Shown here in pieces: positions 57,781 to 64,000 of a stretch of 64,000 nt of DNA; the first letter of the stretch is position 1; the number at the start of each line of letters is the position of its first letter. The DNA comes from Acanthosepion esculentum (Eukaryota > Mollusca > Cephalopoda > Sepiida > Sepiidae). Below the pieces are notes generated by a model. It was not told where the DNA came from, searched no databases, and saw nothing but the letters and a program-made list of their open reading frames with translations. The position numbers and the translations under genes were made by a program. The stretch spans positions 56,377,156-56,441,155 of the forward strand of contig OZ038517.1 in assembly GCA_964036315.1 (NCBI GenBank), in the 5' to 3' direction.

Positions 57781-59885
57781 GCAAAAATATTTGATATTAA
57801 TAACCATTAAAAATATTAATAAGTATTATATATATATAAATAAAAGTGACACGCAAAAATATTAGATTCAAAGAAAATACATTGTGCCGAAATAGGATAT
57901 AGAAATAATAATTAAATATTTAGTTACAAACAAATTTATGGAGAAACGACAAATAAACTAACCAATGACCAACCATCAGTGCTTTTTTATCCTTTCTTGA
58001 TTAAACCGTGAAGTTTTTAGTGCCGTCTCCTATATAATTGTGAACTATTTATTTCATGTATTTGGGGATTTAATAGACAAATAAATGTGTTTTTTTTCTT
58101 TTTTACTAATGTTCCTATATTATGAACTCCAAATAAGTTACAACGAAAGAAAGACAAGAAATATATTCGAGATATATTCGTGCACCTCCTCGAATGGAAT
58201 TTGTCAAGGCCGACTTGAAAGTGGAAGTCCCACGCGTACATGGGACCAGAAGCCAAAAATAGCCACTCTTTCACGGCATTTCTCATTCTGGAAGCTTTTC
58301 AAGCGCAGGTATTTATTCCAACCTTTACTCGGGGGAGAGAGAACGCCTGGAGGGACTGGCATTTCTCTAAGAAGATCAGTGCAAGCATTTTTCTACAGCT
58401 GTTTGCAATCTTCATTTGAACTTAATAGAAAAATATCTGCCTTTACTTTTATTAATTATGCGAATTTTTGTAACTTTCGAATCAGAGTGAAATGGAAGAA
58501 TTCAAAACCTTTTTAAGTTTTTATCTTGCCAAGCGTTCTTTCGAAACGGATTATAAATTGAATTCTCTACGATGTGTGCTAATAATCTGAGGCAGATACA
58601 AGAATTAGGCATGCACAGAAACAGAGATAGACAGACAGACACACGCACACACAGATATAAACACACACAGATACAGACACACACACATGACCGTGATATT
58701 CGGGAATAAATCTTATGAGTCGATTTATCAAGAATTTTTCAATCTAGGAATACGACTCCAACGGACGGCATCCTTGAGAAGTTCCTGAAAACTATATTAC
58801 AGGTTGACCTAATCCTTGTGAGTGAAACTGTATTGATGAAAAATTTCCAGGAGCTAATTGGCAGTTCTGCTAGTACGAGAGAAACTGTAGAGGTGTTTAG
58901 GAAACAAAAGCATAGATGTTTATCAAAATCAAATGCATATGGTGTGTAGACAAAACTGAGTAAACGTTCTCACATTCAAATGTAGTGAAACAAATATACA
59001 TATAAAATGACCTCTCTTTGACTAAATATATTTCCTGGCTATTGATGCGCGCGTTTAAGGCGTGTTCACTAAACAAATGGAAAGAACGAATGAAGAAATT
59101 CCAGGAAAAATGAGAGGCTAAAATGTTTGGCACTTTCCCATACAAAAGTCAGACGAGCAAAAAATATATTCGAATTTAAAATTATATATTTTACCAGAAT
59201 ACTATCCCAGAACAACGCGTTTTATGTCTTTTCGTTTTTCAGCAAAACTTATGACAATGAATAAAACACGTTGCTATTCATAGTAGCAATCCATGGCCCT
59301 TTGTCAATTTTTTTGGCACCACGAATGGCAGGCAGCAACTCGACATATTTTATTTAAAATCAATGAACAGAAATTCTCGTCTTAATTTGTAAAAATAATT
59401 CCTAGTATTCTTGTAGCGATAGAAGCGTACATGTCAGAGTTAACGAGATTTCATAAAGCATCATAAAAACCAATTCGAATGGAATTCGCTTGATTAAAAG
59501 AAATTAAAATAATTTAATGTTCACGCAGTACTACTTATTCTTGCTTCAGACCCCGTCTAAAATGACCTACCCCGCCACCTCGTTCTCTAACCGCACACAA
59601 CAGCATCATCGGATTTTGTGTCTTCATTGTTGAATTAAACTATTTTGGTTTGCAAAGAACACGTTTGGTTTGTGTTTGTACATTTCTCAAAAGAGACAAG
59701 ATTAATTTTCTTTTACGACCGACAAAAAAAAACCTTGTCTTTCCGACGGGATTTATTGATACAAAGTACTAACGACGAATGCAAAGATAAGGCAAGCAAT
59801 TCTTGTAATAACCAAAAAAATATGAGGACGAATATCTTGTCCGAAAAACTGTGGAAGGAGATGGGGAGATCTAGCGAAAGAATGA
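57780..59885. other. Unassigned sequence
   Basis: Contains a duplication of GTGACACGCAAAAATATT (57775 and 57846), a (CA)-rich patch at 58630-58687 and a 143-codon frame at 58085-58516 without recognisable domains. ACATTCAAATGTAGTGAAAC at 58974 is shared with 56650. Confidence 0.4.
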
Positions 59886-59946
59886 AAGATAGAAAGATAG
59901 AAAGAAAGAAAGAAAGATAGAAAGAAAGAAAGAAAGCAAGAAAGAT

Positions 59947-59981
<35 letters not shown>

Positions 59982-59985
59982 ATGA

Positions 59986-60057
<72 letters not shown>
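59885..60057. repeat. (GAAA)n tetranucleotide array
   Basis: About 170 bp of GAAA with scattered GATA and GCAA variants. Overlapping Ser/Phe/Leu-rich minus-strand frames are artefacts. Confidence 0.95.
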
Positions 60058-60139
60058 GGCGAAGAAATTGAGAATGATATATAGCGAGGTAGATAAATAG
60101 ATGCAGCCCTGAATCCATTTAGATATAAATATGTCTGTT

Positions 60140-60228
60140 GGGCACCTAGGGGTGGTGTAATGATTAGCAAGCTTGTCTCGCTAGATCGATTACGACTGAG
60201 TAGTGAGTTCGATCCTCACTGGGTGCCC
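60140..60228 (+). mobile_element. tRNA-like SINE head or tRNA pseudogene
   Basis: GGGCACC at the start pairs with GGTGCCC at the end as a 7-bp acceptor stem. GTGAG-TTCGATC-CTCAC gives a perfect T arm. GGTGTAATGATTAGC is a good box A. The anticodon arm does not fold convincingly and one or two extra nucleotides sit between the T arm and the acceptor, so it is not a functional tRNA as written. The downstream 60229-60390 may be the SINE body. Confidence 0.65.
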
Positions 60229-60229
60229 C

Positions 60230-60870
60230 ATACTTTCGGCCTTCTGCCACATCTAAGCAACGCTTGGAAAATCACTATAAATACGTCCGTTTTCACACCT
60301 GTCGTTTTGTGTCGAACCTTTGAGAGTTCCATTACTTTTAGCCACCCAAAATGTATGGAGTCCTCTCTTCTTCATTGTCTCTTTTGAAACATCGTATATG
60401 GAAAACAGAATATTGCAATGTTATCTTCCACTTAGCCACAACAGTATGACACACAGTGTGGATCCAACACAATAATGTGCAAGACAGGCTTGCAACCAAT
60501 TATATTTACTATGCACCCTGACCTGTAAAGGTGAAATGAAATTACTGGCTTTTGGCTTTGGTTCCACATTTTGTGGTTTATTTGTACTCTACTTGGCTTA
60601 TATTCAAACCTGACAAGAATGTAAGAAAATTACGTTCAACACTTTCACACCCTGTCGACTAATTTATTGAGTGTGTATATTTTGGACATTTTACGAAAGC
60701 TAGCATTCACTAGTAGAAAGAACTATTTTTAATATTCCTTCCAGATTTAAGTGGCAATGGCTCTCCTCTATTTCCTTTTTATTATCTTGGAATTGCTACG
60801 CATTCTTCCAAAGGATAGTGGATTGATTTCCTGTTACCTTCTCCATTGCTTAAAATTCAGTTTTCCTTAC
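60230..60870. other. Unassigned; may include SINE body
   Basis: No similarity with other parts of the window was noticed. Confidence 0.35.
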
Positions 60871-60874
60871 TGAC

Positions 60875-61020
60875 TAGAAAGCCCAGTTTACCTTTTTATT
60901 CGGCTGAGGTGGAAAAGGCGGATTCATGTTTTTTCCAAAGGTATCAATGCAAAAGTGTAGCTGAAATCTACACGCCGGTTCCACTTATCGTGCCGAAATC
61001 GATCATACGACCCACATCTC
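60875..61020 (-). mobile_element. SINE family T fragment
   Basis: The minus strand reads GATACCTTTGGAAAAAACAT, GAATCCGCCTTTTCCACCTC and AAAGGTAAACTGGGC, matching the shared SINE tail (GGAAAGGTATGAATCCACCTC). Confidence 0.5.
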
Positions 61021-61044
61021 TATATTCACATTATTAATACATCC

Positions 61045-61445
61045 ACTTCTATGTACCGTGTCCATTCAGAACGTTGGCGATCATAGCCCTCCACAATGTT
61101 CTGTCCTTTGTAACTGTTGTCTCATCTGTCCTGTCATCCATTTTACTCAATCTCAATAAGAAGGTTATGCGTTATTTTCCTGTTCCTGGCTTTCAATCTG
61201 TCATGTAAGTATCAAATTTTCCAAGCCCGCTTTCCTCATTATGCGCCCTAGAAATTTCAACTCTCTTTCTGATAAGTATAAGTGTCCTTTGTTTCCTTTT
61301 TCTCTCGCACTTTGTTGTCCACATGTTCGATCGATGGAATTCTCAGCATCCTTCTGGGAAACCCCATTTCTGTCGCTTCAAGTCTCATCTGCTAAGATAT
61401 TATCAAGCATTCACTGCCATATAGGAGGACAGATATTACATAAAA
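61045..61445 (-). pseudogene. LINE (family R), C-terminal fragment copy 2
   Basis: Minus strand: VISVLLYGSECLIIS, a stop, RLEATEMGFPRRMLRI, RELKFLGRIMRKAGLENLIL, and at the end TVTKDRTLWRAMIANVLNG and HGT. Same layout as 38795-39295, read in three frames. Confidence 0.75.
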
Positions 61446-61454
61446 GTTCTATTC

Positions 61455-61705
61455 GTTTCTAACGTCATGTTTCTATTGAAAAAATAGTGTGTTTATCATT
61501 AAGGATAGAATGAGAGTTTAAAAATATAATGAATTTCACGCAAACCTTTCGATTCTTTTTTTCATTGATATGCGCTTAGTTTTTAACAAACATTGTTCTT
61601 TACCCTGAAGCCATTGAAAAAAAGTTTAGTCCAGCAAATCGTACTAAGCAGAAATTTTATATTAAACAGCTTTATATTAACGAAATTAATACTTTACTTG
61701 AAGTT
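61455..61705. other. Unassigned AT-rich sequence
   Basis: Nothing recognised. Confidence 0.35.
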
Positions 61706-61945
61706 ATATATCATGGATTCTCCCATCGTTGACTAATGACCCGCGCCTAAAGGAAATTCTTTTTACGACGTACGTCGGTCAGGCAACCTAGTTCCTAAGA
61801 ACCGGCAGCCAGAGAACCTGCACATGTGATTTGATTATAGTGGTGAAGGCTTTGTGCAGCACCAACCATACTTTTTGAAGAGCCAAATACAGGAGAGATC
61901 TGGTGCACCGTGTGCCACAAGATCCCAAAACGACAGATAGTTGTA
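61706..61945. repeat. Interspersed repeat family B, copy 2
   Basis: CCTAAGAACCGGCAGCCAGA, GAACCTGCACATGTGATTTG, GCACCAACCATACTTTTTGA and AGAGCCAAATACAGGAGAGA match 47140-47235. It begins ATATATCATGGATTCTCCCA, which is like the 2493 junction ATATGATGGACTCTCCCG, so family B may be the 5' or 3' end of the zinc-finger LINE. Confidence 0.6.
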
Positions 61946-62159
61946 TGGATGCACAAATGGGCAAACTATAATATGCTTAAAAATTCAACTAGATATCAGA
62001 TCATTGCAAAAGTTCTGAGTTTCATTGTTAATATAAAATGAATAAATAATATAAAATATAAAAACAACCAAGACTGTTGTTTGTTTTGGTGCAAATTTCT
62101 GGTGTGTTCCACATTGAAATCTTGCATTGTTCAGTTGCGAGTTGTTGAACGTTGACGTT

Positions 62160-62700
62160 TTGTCCACAAATGAATGCCTTAAAGATGGAAGTTGAAAAGT
62201 TACGCAGAATTTCCGAAAGGAGAAAGCGTCGGAACTGAAACAAAAAAATCACGTTTATTTGGACCGAGATTCGGTTCTTCGGACGGTAAAATAATGGTTT
62301 GGCAGATTTCGTTTGGGTGATTTTAACCTAAACGATCAACGCCGCTCCGGGAAAGCTTCCGACGTCGATAAAAATGCTCTGCTTTTTCGACGGAAAAATT
62401 TGCTAAGTGTTTGAAAATCGATATTTCAGCTGCATTTCGCCATTTCAAGAAACTTGGGTTCAAGAAAAACCGTGGATTTTGGCAAATCGAAAATATGTCA
62501 TTTTCCACTACGACAACGCAAGACCGCATGTTGCAAAACAGATTTTGCAGAAGCTTAAAGAGTTAAAACCGGACCCCACCCTCCAGCACCCACCATATTC
62601 TCCTGACTTACCTTCTTCAGATTTTCATTTTTCCCGGTTTCTACAGAAGAATTACGACAAAAACAATAGAGACTATATATTTGATTAATGTTTTTGCATG
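62160..62700 (+). pseudogene. Mariner transposase pseudogene
   Basis: Plus strand: WFGRFRLGDFNLNDQRRSGK in shifted frame (62290-62350), HFKKLGF, then IFHYDNARPHVAKQ (the second catalytic aspartate, HYDNARPH) and HPPYSPDLPSSDFHFSRFLQ (SPDL.PSDFH, third aspartate). This is the DD34D mariner order, as in cecropia-type elements. The first catalytic aspartate region is deleted between FKKLGF and the HYDN block. Terminal inverted repeats were not found, so the limits are uncertain. Confidence 0.85.
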
Positions 62701-62828
62701 TAAATTTTTGTTTTTAATTTTCTATTTGGGCATGAACTTTTGTGCTGATCTTATATAAAGTCAGAGATAGTTTTATATTGTTATTAAACATCTCTCACCT
62801 CAGAATTACTTTATATCTATTTAACTGG

Positions 62829-62897
<69 letters not shown>
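62829..62897. repeat. (TA)n microsatellite
   Basis: Simple TA run. Confidence 0.95.
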
Positions 62898-62899
<2 letters not shown>

Positions 62900-62900
<1 letters not shown>

Positions 62901-63735
62901 ACTCGCATACTAGTAACAGTATGGCGACAATAAAATTTAACTCTCTTATAATATTAAGGATTTAATAATGTTCTGTCATTTTTGACAGCGTCGGTAAAAC
63001 TAATTGTCTAATAAAATTTGAAAATGGTCGAACACCTTCATAAAAGTTTTATTAATTATGCAATTAATGGCATTGTAAATTAAGAAAATATTTTCAACGC
63101 AGAAATGAAGCGACCATTTGTTTGATCTTTGCCCCTGCCAGAGAATAATTGCATTGAGCTTGATGGTAAAATATTTCAATGTTTTAAAAATGGTGTAAAT
63201 CAAACAACATGAAGGAACGTAAACTCATTCATTCCTTTTTATATATTCATTGTAGAGAATTATTTTGATTAAAATGGCTTATTCAGTGTCTGATGTAATG
63301 AATTAACTGCCGTCGTTATTAATTAAAGTAACTCAATCTAAAGGCAATTTTCTATTCTAAACTGATAAAATTATAGATTTATTTCGAATTAAATGAAGAA
63401 ACTTTAATTTTTTAAAAAACTTTGCACTAAAAATACGAGAAAGCTGAATTGCCTTTCATATTCCTGAACATTCTGGCATTTTTAAAGTCTCACTGATAGA
63501 AACCAATGTTGAATTGTTCGGGCCTGTTATGTATGAATTATGGAGTTTACTAAAGGGTAACTTTTTCTGTAATTTCCTCTCATAAAACAGAATTAACAGA
63601 CTCGTGATATTGATAATTATGAAATGATGATTTCTACAAGGTATAGAAAAACAAACCTGTTAAGAATGTTATCATTATTTTCAGTTTTTCTTTGATAAAA
63701 CTATTATTATTGTTTGGTGACAAAAGCACACTAAA
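62900..63735. other. Unassigned AT-rich sequence
   Basis: No recognised feature. Confidence 0.4.
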
Positions 63736-63739
63736 AAAG

Positions 63740-64000
63740 TGGCCTTGTGTACAGAAACCCGATATACTCATCATGATACCCAGATAAAGGTATACAAGCT
63801 ACATGCTTCACAGATGAATGTGACCGATATGGTGATAGTTGAAAAAAACATCTTCAAAAGTTTAAAGGCAACGCCAATCGCAACCTGTCTTCCTGATGGC
63901 TGTTCTTTTATTGTCCTTTCTACTCACTAAAGTAGTCTCATTCTCTTCCAATCCCAGTAACCCCTTGCGCTCTGTGGAATTATCGCTTGGTTGGGGTGAA
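63740..64000 (+). mobile_element. LINE family J 3' end, cut by the window edge
   Basis: ATCTTCAAAAGTTTAAAGGC and AACGCCAATCGCAACCTGTC correspond to the DLQKFKCNVNRNL codons; CCAGTAACCCCTTGCGCTCT, GTGGAATTATCGCTTGG and TTGGGGTGAA are the terminus. The element ends at or just beyond the last base shown. Confidence 0.7.

Noticed and set aside
58085..58516. 143-codon frame as a gene
   Set aside because: Starts in a T-rich run, has no family resemblance, and the flanks are unassigned repeat-like DNA. Left open only as an unassigned frame.
59753..60170. Long SFFLSFFL frames
   Set aside because: Artefact of the (GAAA)n array.
60140..60228. A functional tRNA gene
   Set aside because: The anticodon arm does not fold and the T arm and acceptor are separated by extra bases.

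Overview
The window looks like a non-coding, repeat-dominated stretch of a large invertebrate animal genome. It is AT-rich, packed with (TA)n, (TG)n, (CT)n and (GAAA)n microsatellites, and full of decayed LINEs, tRNA- and 5S-derived SINEs, Tc1/mariner, hAT and Penelope-like elements and foldback (MITE-like) elements. The 5S-like SINE heads resemble molluscan 5S rRNA as I remember it, and a mollusc, perhaps a cephalopod, is my best guess. That is inference; nothing here proves the taxon. I see no convincing host protein-coding gene, no intact tRNA or rRNA gene and no bacterial features. The only host-exon candidate I would test is the weak open frame at about 52977-53336.

Layout. 1-6 kb: a foldback element inside a TA microsatellite (2219-2408), a zinc-finger LINE 3' end, a LINE 3' tail, an 80-bp mariner MITE (4071-4150) and an inverted pair of a hammerhead-like repeat around a tRNA-derived SINE. 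6-13 kb: AT-rich and purine-rich low complexity, a LINE reverse-transcriptase C-terminus with an expanded TCTGG repeat, a 5S-tRNA chimeric SINE, a LINE tail running into a 37-bp tandem repeat, and more LINE pieces. 13-18.3 kb: SINEs, a Tc1 fragment and a huge TA array. 18.4-19.2 kb: a Penelope-like element with GIY-YIG remnants and a hammerhead-like motif. 20.7-25 kb: an interspersed repeat, a 207-bp MITE, and a large inverted repeat split by a LINE insertion. 27.2-28.4 kb: a palindromic foldback carrying a tRNA-like promoter, and a 400-bp-spaced duplication. 28.7-33.1 kb: Tc1 terminal sequences, a LINE endonuclease/RT remnant, a 99-bp-arm hairpin and a Tc1 transposase pseudogene. 33.7-43.4 kb: LINE pieces, a second chimeric SINE and a reverse transcriptase related to a site-specific-type LINE. 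44-47.1 kb: TA arrays and two mariner copies head to head. 49-57 kb: a full-length SINE, (CT)n, a complete non-autonomous hAT element, a foldback and a perfect 64-bp palindrome. 57.4-64 kb: an internally deleted LINE, a (GAAA)n array, a tRNA-like SINE head, a LINE end, a mariner remnant and a LINE tail cut by the window edge.

The coding-looking segments do not form a pathway. They are relics of at least four LINE lineages plus three DNA-transposon groups, with stops and frameshifts. The most interesting signal is a recurring RNA-motif-like core, CTGANGA then a short spacer then GAAAC. It appears in several otherwise unrelated repeat families and resembles the hammerhead ribozyme core reported for Penelope-like elements. 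The 5S-tRNA chimeric SINE and several large palindromes or foldbacks are the next most interesting.
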